NCBI GenBank assembly: GCA_903821465.1
Contig: CAIJLK010000002.1
Span: 1 to 51,133, forward strand
Length of the DNA: 51,133 bases
Reading direction: 5' to 3'
From: an uncultured Bacteroidota bacterium
GTDB lineage: Bacteria > Bacteroidota > Bacteroidia > Chitinophagales > Chitinophagaceae
Position 1 is the stretch's first letter. Every line of letters starts with the position of its first letter. Below the pieces are notes generated by a model, which was not told the origin of the DNA, ran no database searches, and was given only the letters and a program-made list of their open reading frames with translations. Below are positions 34,128 through 42,344 of this stretch, piece by piece. Both the position numbers and the translations under genes were made by a program.

Positions 34128-34880
34128 ATGGAAACAATCAATCTCTTTCCTTTATCAACCTGGGTAGTTATCATGTTTGCTTCTTTCTTCATCGGACTAG
34201 GTAAGGCTGGTTTGAAAGGAATTGATATGCTCACTGTTACATTGATGGCATTTGTATTTGGTAGTAAATCTTCTACAGGTATCGTATTGCCGCTTTTGTG
34301 TTTAGCTGATATCGCTGCGGTAAGACATTATCATCGTCACGCACAATGGAATCATTTTTGGAAAATCATTCCATGGATGATGGTAGGTATTATTATCGGC
34401 ATTTTTGTTGGTAAGGATATGAATGAACAGTTGTTTCGAAAAATCATGGCAGTCATTATTATACTTACCATCGTGATTATTTTAGTGATGGAATATCGAA
34501 AGTCGAAGCAGGTGCCTACCAATCCTTTATTTGTAGTTAGCACGGGACTTGCAGCAGGATTCACAACAATGCTTGGAAATTTAGCTGGTGCATTTTCTAA
34601 TTTATATTTCCTGGCAATGCGTTTAGAAAAGAACGATTTTATTGGCACAGCTGCATGGGTATTTCTATGTATGAACTTATTCAAATTGCCCTTCCAGATT
34701 TTTTTATGGAAAAATATATCTGTTCAAAGTCTGCAGATAGATGCTGTATTGTTACCCGGTTTGGTGATTGGGTTTTTAGCGGGATTAAAACTGGTAGGAA
34801 AAGTGAAAGAAGAAAACTATCGTAAATTGATCATAGTTTTAACACTTGTTGGTTCCTTGCTGATGTTATTTAAAAGATAG
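34128..34880 (+). CDS. TauE/SafE family membrane permease
   Basis: An inner-membrane protein of 250 residues with about eight hydrophobic helices. The family repeat is visible as FASFFIGLGKAGLKG near the N terminus and in the second half as VVSTGLAAGFTTMLGNLAGAFSN. TauE/SafE proteins are linked to export of sulfite, sulfoacetate or other small anions, but many have unknown cargo. It sits inside a carbohydrate cluster, 32 bases before an SGNH hydrolase gene, and divergent from GH31. A small organic anion is as likely as sulfite here. Confidence 0.9.
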   Translation: METINLFPLSTWVVIMFASFFIGLGKAGLKGIDMLTVTLMAFVFGSKSSTGIVLPLLCLADIAAVRHYHRHAQWNHFWKIIPWMMVGIIIGIFVGKDMNEQLFRKIMAVIIILTIVIILVMEYRKSKQVPTNPLFVVSTGLAAGFTTMLGNLAGAFSNLYFLAMRLEKNDFIGTAAWVFLCMNLFKLPFQIFLWKNISVQSLQIDAVLLPGLVIGFLAGLKLVGKVKEENYRKLIIVLTLVGSLLMLFKR

Positions 34881-34912
34881 ACTAACTTAATTTAGATCAT
34901 AAAATATTTTGA

Positions 34913-35575
34913 ATGAAAAGGATTTGTTTTTTTGCATTTGTATTAATTGTTTGCGTTGGTAGTTTACGAGCGCAAACTAGTCCCACTTATTGGTCAGACA
35001 TTCAAGCATTTAAAAAAGCAGATTCCACAAGAATGCCAGATCACAATTCAATCCTGTTGATCGGTAGTTCTTCTTTTACCAAGTGGAAGGATGTGAATGA
35101 ATATTTTCCAGGCTATCCCATATTAAATAGGGCTTTTGGAGGATCAACATTAGTAGATGTTATTCGATATGCATATGATGTTATTATGCCCTATCGACCT
35201 AAACAGGTATTGATTTATTGTGGCGAAAATGATCTGGCTTCAAAAGATAGTATCAGTGCAACTGAGGTACTTACCCGGGTAAAAACATTGTTTGGGATCA
35301 TTCGTACTAATTTTCCTAATGCAGCAATTGGTTATGTATCAATCAAGCCTAGTCCAGTTAGAGCTAGTATTCAAGTCAAAGTCAAGCAAGCCAACAAAGC
35401 GATTAAAGCTTTTTTCAAACTACAAAAGAACGCGGCTTTTATAGATATCTATGATGCCATGTTAGATGCAAAGTTGCAAATGCGCGAAGAGCTCTATGTT
35501 GGAGATCGACTGCATATGAAACCTGCAGGTTATGAGATTTGGAAAAAAATCATGCAGCCTTATTTAGTTAAATAA
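34913..35575 (+). CDS. secreted SGNH/GDSL hydrolase
   Basis: A 220-residue esterase or deacetylase with a signal peptide (about 1-19, ending GSLRAQ). The nucleophile block is ILLIGSSSFTKW (Ser about residue 46-48), block II-III includes RAFGGSTLVDV, and YCGENDLA is the third block with the conserved GEND asparagine. The C-terminal DRLHMKPAGY gives the Asp/His pair. Such enzymes remove acetyl groups from polysaccharides, and it lies in a glycoside-hydrolase cluster. The substrate is inferred. It is convergent with the GH51 gene, five bases apart. Confidence 0.93.
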   Translation: MKRICFFAFVLIVCVGSLRAQTSPTYWSDIQAFKKADSTRMPDHNSILLIGSSSFTKWKDVNEYFPGYPILNRAFGGSTLVDVIRYAYDVIMPYRPKQVLIYCGENDLASKDSISATEVLTRVKTLFGIIRTNFPNAAIGYVSIKPSPVRASIQVKVKQANKAIKAFFKLQKNAAFIDIYDAMLDAKLQMREELYVGDRLHMKPAGYEIWKKIMQPYLVK

Positions 35576-35580
35576 ATTGA

Positions 35581-37572
35581 CTACAGCTTTACGCGAATTA
35601 CATTGAGCGAATAGGGTTTTAATTCAATGCTAATAGTATTGGCTTTTGTTTTGATGGTTAGATCAATAGGTACTAGCTCATTTGCAGCGTTCATGCTATT
35701 CTCGGCTTCCAAATTATTATTTTGTAAAACAGTTAATGTGGCACTCTCTGCTATTTTCTTCACACCACTAATATTAATTTCAGCAATTTGATTTTTGCCA
35801 ACTGTATTTACGATTTTAATGATCAACTCATTACTGATTTTGTCGATCACTGAACTAGCATAAAGACTATCTTCTCCAGCTGCAGGTTGTTGTTTATTAT
35901 TCAGCATCGATACTGTATAGCTGCCGCGATTGGTAGAATACAATTTTTGCACATAATAATTGGGGGTGCCCATCGATTTTAAATTATTTACCCAAATTAA
36001 ATCTGGTTTCCATTGCCAACCTTCCACATGGGCAAATAGGGGAGCGTAGGAAGCCATCTGAACAATAGCTGCATTGCGTTCTAATCCAGTTAAGAATGCA
36101 GCTTCTGCAATGGCTGTGCGCCAATTGTTTTTATTATTCATATCAGTGGTAGCAACACTTTGCGCAGCATATTCGCCAACAAAAACTTTTGAGCTCGATG
36201 CGCGATCATAGCTATCATATCGTTTTGCATTATCTAAGAACCATTTTGGTGAACTATAATAATGTTCATCGATATAACTGATTTTCATTTTGCGCAATTC
36301 TCCATTCAAATAGTTAAACACATCGCCGCTTGCCATAAATCCGCTGCTGCATACTAATTTGATAGTTGGATATTTCTTTGCAATAGCTGCTTGAAAAATC
36401 TGTAATCGATCAATATATTGTGCTCCCCAGTTTTCGTTACCAACACCAATCATTTTTAAGTTAAAAGGGGCAGGGTGACCAAGTGCTGCACGGATCTTAC
36501 CCCATTTGGTATCTGCAGCGCTATTAGCAAATTCTATCAGATCCAGCGCGTCTTGCAAATACGGATCCAGGTTATCGAGTGATGCAAGTTCGCCTGTGTT
36601 AAACTGACAAGCAATACCGCAACTCAAAATGGGCAATGGCTCTGCACCAATATCTTCCGCCATTTGAAAATATTCATAAAAGCCTAAACCGAAACTTTGA
36701 TAATAATCAGGTGCTGGACGATCTTTGATCTCTGTATTCCATCTGTTGATCATTAATTTTCTCTCATCAACAGGTCCGATTGTTTTTTTCCATTGATACC
36801 TTGTTGCGAGGTCTCTTCCTTCTACAATACAGCCACCAGGGAAACGAATAAAACCTGGTTTCATATCAGCAAGCATCTGAACCATATCAGCTCGGAGTCC
36901 GCCTTTTCTCCCTTTCCAAGTATCGCTTGGAAAGAGTGAAATCATATCAAGGTCTAATTGGCCAGAACCTTCAAACCATATATTCAAACTTGCTTTTTGA
37001 TCAGTAGCGGTAGCTATCAAACTTGTTTCCAATTTAAACCAGCCATCACCCATTTGATTGGGTTTAAAAGTTTTAGATCCAATGATTGCTCCTTTCTCAG
37101 AAACTATTTCAATATGGATAATCGAATTGACTGTTTGTTGGCGATAGAGCATAGAGAAATCGTATCGTAAATCTTTCTTGATTCCCATGCCATGAAACCC
37201 TTCATTAGCAATTCCTAGTTTTCCCTTGGGTGTATTATTCATACTAACCCTTAAAAACCGCGGATTGGTAGCTTCTTTTTCTTTTTGATTGATTACGGTG
37301 ATCTCAGATCCGAAATTAATACCCAATTGAAAAGTACTGCTCGTAATTTTCCATCCCATGGTTGGGTTATCAAATTCAAACGAACGATTTTTTACCAGTT
37401 CGGCATACAAGCCGCCATCTGCACCCTGATTGATATCTTCAAAAAAGATCCCCCACATGCTAGATGAAATTTGGGCAACTGGTTTATCGGCTTGAATGGT
37501 AAACACTTTTGGCTGAGCTGAGAGGATTGCAAAAGGCAAAAAGAAAAAAAGGACAAGCAATTTTGATTTCAT
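35581..37572 (-). CDS. secreted alpha-L-arabinofuranosidase, GH51
   Basis: A retaining exo-enzyme that removes terminal arabinofuranose from arabinan, arabinoxylan or arabinogalactan. Signal peptide about 1-20 (ending ILSAQ). The 663 residues include SMWGIFFEDINQGADGGLYAE at about 38-58 (family opening), a carbohydrate-binding-like beta insertion (about 60-215), and the barrel with acid/base Glu380 (GVGNENWGAQ) and nucleophile Glu436 (YIDEHYY). The C-terminal beta domain (about 555-663) ends in the pattern PYSLNVIRVKL. It fits the sugar cluster and the pentonate dehydratase. Confidence 0.95.
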   Translation of the reverse strand: MKSKLLVLFFFLPFAILSAQPKVFTIQADKPVAQISSSMWGIFFEDINQGADGGLYAELVKNRSFEFDNPTMGWKITSSTFQLGINFGSEITVINQKEKEATNPRFLRVSMNNTPKGKLGIANEGFHGMGIKKDLRYDFSMLYRQQTVNSIIHIEIVSEKGAIIGSKTFKPNQMGDGWFKLETSLIATATDQKASLNIWFEGSGQLDLDMISLFPSDTWKGRKGGLRADMVQMLADMKPGFIRFPGGCIVEGRDLATRYQWKKTIGPVDERKLMINRWNTEIKDRPAPDYYQSFGLGFYEYFQMAEDIGAEPLPILSCGIACQFNTGELASLDNLDPYLQDALDLIEFANSAADTKWGKIRAALGHPAPFNLKMIGVGNENWGAQYIDRLQIFQAAIAKKYPTIKLVCSSGFMASGDVFNYLNGELRKMKISYIDEHYYSSPKWFLDNAKRYDSYDRASSSKVFVGEYAAQSVATTDMNNKNNWRTAIAEAAFLTGLERNAAIVQMASYAPLFAHVEGWQWKPDLIWVNNLKSMGTPNYYVQKLYSTNRGSYTVSMLNNKQQPAAGEDSLYASSVIDKISNELIIKIVNTVGKNQIAEINISGVKKIAESATLTVLQNNNLEAENSMNAANELVPIDLTIKTKANTISIELKPYSLNVIRVKL

Positions 37573-37738
37573 TTCTATCTAGGATTGGGTTGAAATTGGG
37601 TTTTAAGGTAGAACAATATTGCCATTCATCATTGAATATGTCACGAACTGTAAATGGTTATGGCATTTGATTTTTTTTTCATATTTTAAAAGAATAATCT
37701 ATTATATCACACATACATTTTATCCTTAAAAATATACC

Positions 37739-40700
37739 ATGAAAAAAAGTCTGCTATTTATCTGCCTTGGAATCATAGTCAGTATATCGGTATCGGCACA
37801 AATTAATGCCGGCCTTTTTCGTTATCCGGATGTTTCAAAAACTCAAATTGTTTTTACTTATGCAAATGATTTGTGGGTAATGCCAAAGGAAGGTGGGATG
37901 GCTGTAAAGCTAAGTTCTACTCCAGGTGTTGAGACATCCGCAAAGTTTTCGCCAGATGGAAATACCATTGCCTTTAATGCATCTTATGATGGTAATAGAG
38001 ATGTGTATACAATGGCTGCTTCAGGGGGTTTGCCACAAAGAATAACTTCGCATGGGTATAACGACCGCGTAGTGGATTGGACCAATGATGGCAAACAAAT
38101 TTTATTTGCGTCTTCTCGTGAAAGTGGAAAATCAAGATTTAATCAATTTTATTTGGTTCCAGCAACCGGTGGTGTGGAAACAAAATTGCCATTGTCATAT
38201 GCCGAATACGGAAGCTATTCTCCCGATGCTACACAAATGGCAGTAGTAATTATGACGCAGGTAGGGCGTAACTGGAAGCGTTATCGTGGGGGTACCAATG
38301 GTGATATTCGCATTTATGATTTTGCAAAACAAACGGAAGAAAATATCAGCGCCAATAGCGATGCCGGGGATGAATTTCCTATGTGGCATGAACAGTCTAT
38401 TTATTTTTTAAGCGATCGTGGAGTCGATATGCGTATGAATCTTTGGAAATACGATACGAAGCAAAAAACTTTTGAGCAGCTCACTAAGTTTACAGATTTT
38501 GATGTGCATTTTCCTTCACAGGGTCCGGATGATATTGTATTTGAAGCAGGTGGTAAATTATATCTTTTCCCTTTTGCAACGCATCAGCCTAAGGAAATTA
38601 AAGTTTCTGTGATAAGTGATAAAGCGCTTTTGAAATCTAAAAATGTAGCAGTTGCAGATTTTGCACAACACTATGCTATAAGTGCAGATGGTAAAAGGGT
38701 ATTGGTAGAAGCCAGAGGAGATATTTTTAGTTTGCCTGCAGAAAATGGGGTTGTCAAAAATATTACAATGACAAAAGGGGTAGCAGAACGTTATCCTTCT
38801 TGGTCGCCCGATGGCCGTACCATTGCTTATTGGAGTGATAAAACTGGAGAGTATGAATTGTGGGTAATGGAGCAAGGCAAAGAATCGGCAAGAAAATTAA
38901 CGAGCTATGGGGCTGGTTATCGTTATAATATTTCTTTCTCACCTAATAGTAAGCAATTGGCATTTACCGATAAAGCTGGAAAAATTAAACTATTCGATAT
39001 TGCATCAGGTATTACCTCTGATATTGACCAAGGTCTTTATTTTACGCATGGAAATATGGAAGGATTTTCATTTAGCTGGTCAGCCGATAGCAGGTGGTTG
39101 GCCTATAGTAGAGATTTAGAAAATTTGCATAATGCTGTCTTTATTTATGATACCAAAGAGCATCAAACAAAACAGGTAACAAATGGATTTTATAGTTGTA
39201 ATAACCCAGTATTTGGTATTGATGGAAAATATTTGTTTGTAACCACCAACCAAACTTTTCAACCTTACTACAGCGATGCAGACAATACATTTATTTATGC
39301 AAATAGTTCGCAGTTAGCAGCAATTGGGTTACAAAAAAATACGGCTTCCATCTTGTATGCCAAAAACGATACTGTTGCATTAAAAGAGTTAGATAAACCA
39401 ATTGCAAAAGAAGATCCGAAAAAAGATCTGAAGAAAAAAGACGATAAAACTAAGTCCCCCGATACAGAAAAAAAACCTGATGTAGCGACCGTGCTGATTG
39501 ATTTTGATGGCTTAGAAAACAGATTAGAATTATTACCTCTTCCAGCTGGTAATATTGGTTTGCTTAGTTCCATCAAAGGGAAACTACTTTATATCAGAAC
39601 ACCTAATACTGGTGCTGCAGATGGAAAAGCAACAATCAAGTTTTACGATATAGATAAACGTGAAGAAAAAACTATTTTAAGTGAGGTAGATGGTTATATG
39701 CTAAGTGCCAATAATGAAAAGATCTTGGTTGCGAAATCTGGAGCAGTGGCAGTTATTTCGCCAGAAGAGTCAGCCAAATTTGATAAGCCTTTGCATTTAA
39801 ACGAAATGCAGATGACGGTAGACCCGATGTTAGAATGGAAACAAATATTTAACGATGCCTGGCGTATTGAACGCGATTATTTCTATGATGGAAATATGCA
39901 TGGTGTAAATTGGCTGGCCGCTAAAGAGAAGTATACAAAAATGTTAGATGGTGCAACAACAAGAGAAGAAGTTGATTTTGTAATTGGCGAAATGATTGGT
40001 GAATTAAATTCTAGTCATACTTACCATGGAGGCGGTGATTTTGAAAAAGTAAAAACAGGACAAATTGGTTATCTAGGTGTAAACTGGGAAGCTGAAGGAT
40101 CAAATTATAAAATTAAAAAAATAATTCGGGGAGCTGTTTGGGATGCTGAAATCAGATCACCATTGGAAAGATCAGGAACAGATATTAAAGAGGGAGATTA
40201 TATTCTGGCTGTAAATGGGATTCCAATCACTACAGAAACAGAACCCTATGTTGCATTTCAGGGTCTGGCAAACAAAACCGTTGAACTAACTTATAATGCC
40301 ACTGCTTCATTTTCTGGTAGCAAAACAGCTGTTGTGAAAACAATCGATGATGAATACCGCTTACGCAATCTTGAATGGATAGAAGGAATGCGCAAACGTG
40401 TTGAAGAAGCAACCAATGGAGATGTGGGTTATATCTATGTTCCTAGTACGGGGTTGGACGGACAAAGTGAACTCATGCGTCAATTCAATGCGCAGTGGAA
40501 TAAAAAAGCGTTGATCATTGATGAGCGGTTTAATAACGGGGGACAAATTCCTGATCGCTTCATTGAAATGCTTAATCGTACACCGCTTTCTTATGTAGCT
40601 ACTCGAGATGGCAAGCCTTGGCAGTTTCCAGGCTTTGCGAACTTCGGACCCAAAGTCATGCTTATCAATGGTTGGAGTGGAAGTGGGGGCGATGCATTTC

Positions 40701-41020
40701 CAGATTATTTCCGTAAGAAAAACCTAGGGCCATTGATCGGAACTAGAACTTGGGGTGGATTGATTGGCATTAGTGGCTATCCTGATTTTGTTGATGGTGG
40801 AACCATTACGGCACCATCGTTTAGATTATATAATCCAGACGGTACTTGGTTTAAAGAAGGCCATGGGGTTGATCCGGATATTGAAGTGGCAGAAGATTTG
40901 GGATCAATGGCTAAGGGAATTGATCCTCAGCTGGAAAGAGCGATCTTGGAAATCAAAAATTTGTTAAAAACCAAAGAGTTTAAAGCGCCTGCTGTTCCGG
41001 TTGTAGAGAAAAGGAATTAG
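37739..41020 (+). CDS. Tricorn-type S41 family protease
   Basis: A secreted protease of 1093 residues resembling the Tricorn core protein. Signal peptide about 1-20 (ending SVSAQ). Two beta-propellers of PD40/WD40-like repeats follow (about 25-310 and 315-540; repeated SPDG, PSWSPDGRTIAYWSD). A lysine- and aspartate-rich linker (about 552-580) leads to a C1-like region, a PDZ domain (about 775-870) and an S41 peptidase domain. The catalytic serine is in NGWSGSGGDAF, about residue 982. Its substrate is unknown. It probably degrades peptides in the periplasm. Confidence 0.94.
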   Translation: MKKSLLFICLGIIVSISVSAQINAGLFRYPDVSKTQIVFTYANDLWVMPKEGGMAVKLSSTPGVETSAKFSPDGNTIAFNASYDGNRDVYTMAASGGLPQRITSHGYNDRVVDWTNDGKQILFASSRESGKSRFNQFYLVPATGGVETKLPLSYAEYGSYSPDATQMAVVIMTQVGRNWKRYRGGTNGDIRIYDFAKQTEENISANSDAGDEFPMWHEQSIYFLSDRGVDMRMNLWKYDTKQKTFEQLTKFTDFDVHFPSQGPDDIVFEAGGKLYLFPFATHQPKEIKVSVISDKALLKSKNVAVADFAQHYAISADGKRVLVEARGDIFSLPAENGVVKNITMTKGVAERYPSWSPDGRTIAYWSDKTGEYELWVMEQGKESARKLTSYGAGYRYNISFSPNSKQLAFTDKAGKIKLFDIASGITSDIDQGLYFTHGNMEGFSFSWSADSRWLAYSRDLENLHNAVFIYDTKEHQTKQVTNGFYSCNNPVFGIDGKYLFVTTNQTFQPYYSDADNTFIYANSSQLAAIGLQKNTASILYAKNDTVALKELDKPIAKEDPKKDLKKKDDKTKSPDTEKKPDVATVLIDFDGLENRLELLPLPAGNIGLLSSIKGKLLYIRTPNTGAADGKATIKFYDIDKREEKTILSEVDGYMLSANNEKILVAKSGAVAVISPEESAKFDKPLHLNEMQMTVDPMLEWKQIFNDAWRIERDYFYDGNMHGVNWLAAKEKYTKMLDGATTREEVDFVIGEMIGELNSSHTYHGGGDFEKVKTGQIGYLGVNWEAEGSNYKIKKIIRGAVWDAEIRSPLERSGTDIKEGDYILAVNGIPITTETEPYVAFQGLANKTVELTYNATASFSGSKTAVVKTIDDEYRLRNLEWIEGMRKRVEEATNGDVGYIYVPSTGLDGQSELMRQFNAQWNKKALIIDERFNNGGQIPDRFIEMLNRTPLSYVATRDGKPWQFPGFANFGPKVMLINGWSGSGGDAFPDYFRKKNLGPLIGTRTWGGLIGISGYPDFVDGGTITAPSFRLYNPDGTWFKEGHGVDPDIEVAEDLGSMAKGIDPQLERAILEIKNLLKTKEFKAPAVPVVEKRN

Positions 41021-41021
41021 A

Positions 41022-41029
41022 TAAATTTG
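41022..41029 (+). promoter_or_regulatory. possible Bacteroidota-type promoter before the TPR/papain-like gene
   Basis: TAAATTTG matches the TAnnTTTG -7 element of the main Bacteroidota sigma factor, with a TTG at 41001-41003, 18 bases upstream. It lies 77 bases before the chosen start at 41106. Support is by pattern only. Confidence 0.3.
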
Positions 41030-41034
41030 TACAA

Positions 41035-41076
41035 TCGAAATAAGTCTACTAATTTAGTGGGATAAAATTATTTCGA
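41035..41076 (+). terminator. weak hairpin after the Tricorn-type gene
   Basis: Arms TCGAAATAA (41035-41043) and TTATTTCGA (41068-41076) with a 24-base loop are followed by TTTT. It may end the protease transcript, or form part of the next gene's leader. Confidence 0.4.
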
Positions 41077-41103
41077 TTTTGAAATTTGGGTCCGGAAATA
41101 TTA

Positions 41104-41145
41104 AAATGCCTAAACATGCTACGCGCATAGTATGTTTAGGCATTT
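41104..41145 (+). repeat. 18-bp hairpin covering a start codon
   Basis: Arms AAATGCCTAAACATGCTA (41104-41121) and TAGTATGTTTAGGCATTT (41128-41145) pair in 17 of 18 positions, with a G-U pair in RNA at the odd one, around a six-base loop. The ATG at 41106-41108 lies inside the left arm and a T-rich stretch follows. It can act as a terminator/attenuator or mask the start of translation. Confidence 0.75.
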
Positions 41146-42341
41146 GTTTTCTATTACTAAATATTCCTGTCCACGCTCAATTTGATTTAGTAGCTGTATC
41201 GGTGGACAAAAAAGTAGATTCTGTATGGGCATATCCTTCCTATTTGGCGGAATTCTCTACTTCATTAGCTCCTCAGAAAATTCTTAATATTTCAACAGCA
41301 GAAAAGCAATGGGAAGTTGTTAAAAAAACAAATAATCGCTCAGCCGAAGCTTTTGCTTTACTTGATTTGAGCGATGCATATATTGCTTTTGGAAAAGAAC
41401 AACTGGCTTATAGTTATTTAAATAATTTACTGCAATTAAAAGGTTATTTAACTAATGATGCTGCGAAATCGCATATGTATTATAATCTAGCAGTTGTGTT
41501 GGCACATTTGAAAATGTATCCATTAGCAATGGAGGCGTTTAATCAGGCAAAGAACATCATTCCTGATTTTAATATAAAAAGAAAAAGAAGAAAATATCGT
41601 TTAATCGATTCGGTTTTTCATTTTTCACAAAATGCCGAAAGCGTCAATTTAAATGATGCAGATGATTTTAAAACGGAGCAAGATTTAGATAATGCTTTAT
41701 TGAATATTGATACAGCTAATGTTAGTGTATTATTGCGCAATGAGCCATCAATACCCGTAGCGCTCGATTCAGTATTGAGTGCATATGAAGATGGAAAAAA
41801 AGCAATCTATTATGCGGTTGCTATTCATATTAAACAACCCATTACCGGGAAGCGAAAAATATTTGCACATTTTACCGATGTGGGTCATATGTTTATTACC
41901 CTCATGAAATATAATGAAGATGAAACGGTAGTCTCCCGATCTTTTGGTCTGTATCCAGAAAAGGGTTTTCTTTTTTCTGCAACGCCACTATTTCCTAAAA
42001 CCGATCCGGTGTATAAAAACGATGCTAAGCACAGCTGGGATGAAATGTTAGGGAAATTTGTTTCAGGTGATCAATTTAATCGGATATTAGAATATATAGA
42101 TCAGACTGGCAATAATGCCTATCATCTTAATTCAAATAATTGTTCCGATTTTGCTTTAACAATCGCCACTATTGCCGGTATTGAAATATCTGATACAAAA
42201 GCTAGCTGGCCGCTTGGTTATGGCAATAATCCGGCATTTGCGGGTCAGAGTATTTTGGATGCTAATTATTTAAATTATGAAACCAACTCCCGCGAAGGCA
42301 TTTTGGCTTGTACGAATAATTTATTTCTAAGGTCTAAATAG
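41106..42341 (+). CDS. secreted TPR protein with a permuted papain-like C-terminal domain
   Basis: A 411-residue protein. I prefer the ATG at 41106, which gives a signal peptide (PKHATRIVCLGICFLLLNIP); an upstream TTG at 41079 is possible. Residues about 70-165 have TPR-like helices (SAEAFALLDLSDAYIAFG, AKSHMYYNLAVVLAHL, MYPLAMEAFNQAKNI). The C-terminal domain (about 225-400) has a histidine in TDVGHMFITL (His261) and later a cysteine in LNSNNCSDFAL (Cys346). His before Cys in this order is what circularly permuted papain-like (NlpC/P60-related) enzymes show. Catalysis and substrate are inferred. A long hairpin covers its start codon. Confidence 0.7.
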   Translation: MPKHATRIVCLGICFLLLNIPVHAQFDLVAVSVDKKVDSVWAYPSYLAEFSTSLAPQKILNISTAEKQWEVVKKTNNRSAEAFALLDLSDAYIAFGKEQLAYSYLNNLLQLKGYLTNDAAKSHMYYNLAVVLAHLKMYPLAMEAFNQAKNIIPDFNIKRKRRKYRLIDSVFHFSQNAESVNLNDADDFKTEQDLDNALLNIDTANVSVLLRNEPSIPVALDSVLSAYEDGKKAIYYAVAIHIKQPITGKRKIFAHFTDVGHMFITLMKYNEDETVVSRSFGLYPEKGFLFSATPLFPKTDPVYKNDAKHSWDEMLGKFVSGDQFNRILEYIDQTGNNAYHLNSNNCSDFALTIATIAGIEISDTKASWPLGYGNNPAFAGQSILDANYLNYETNSREGILACTNNLFLRSK

Positions 42342-42344
42342 TAA

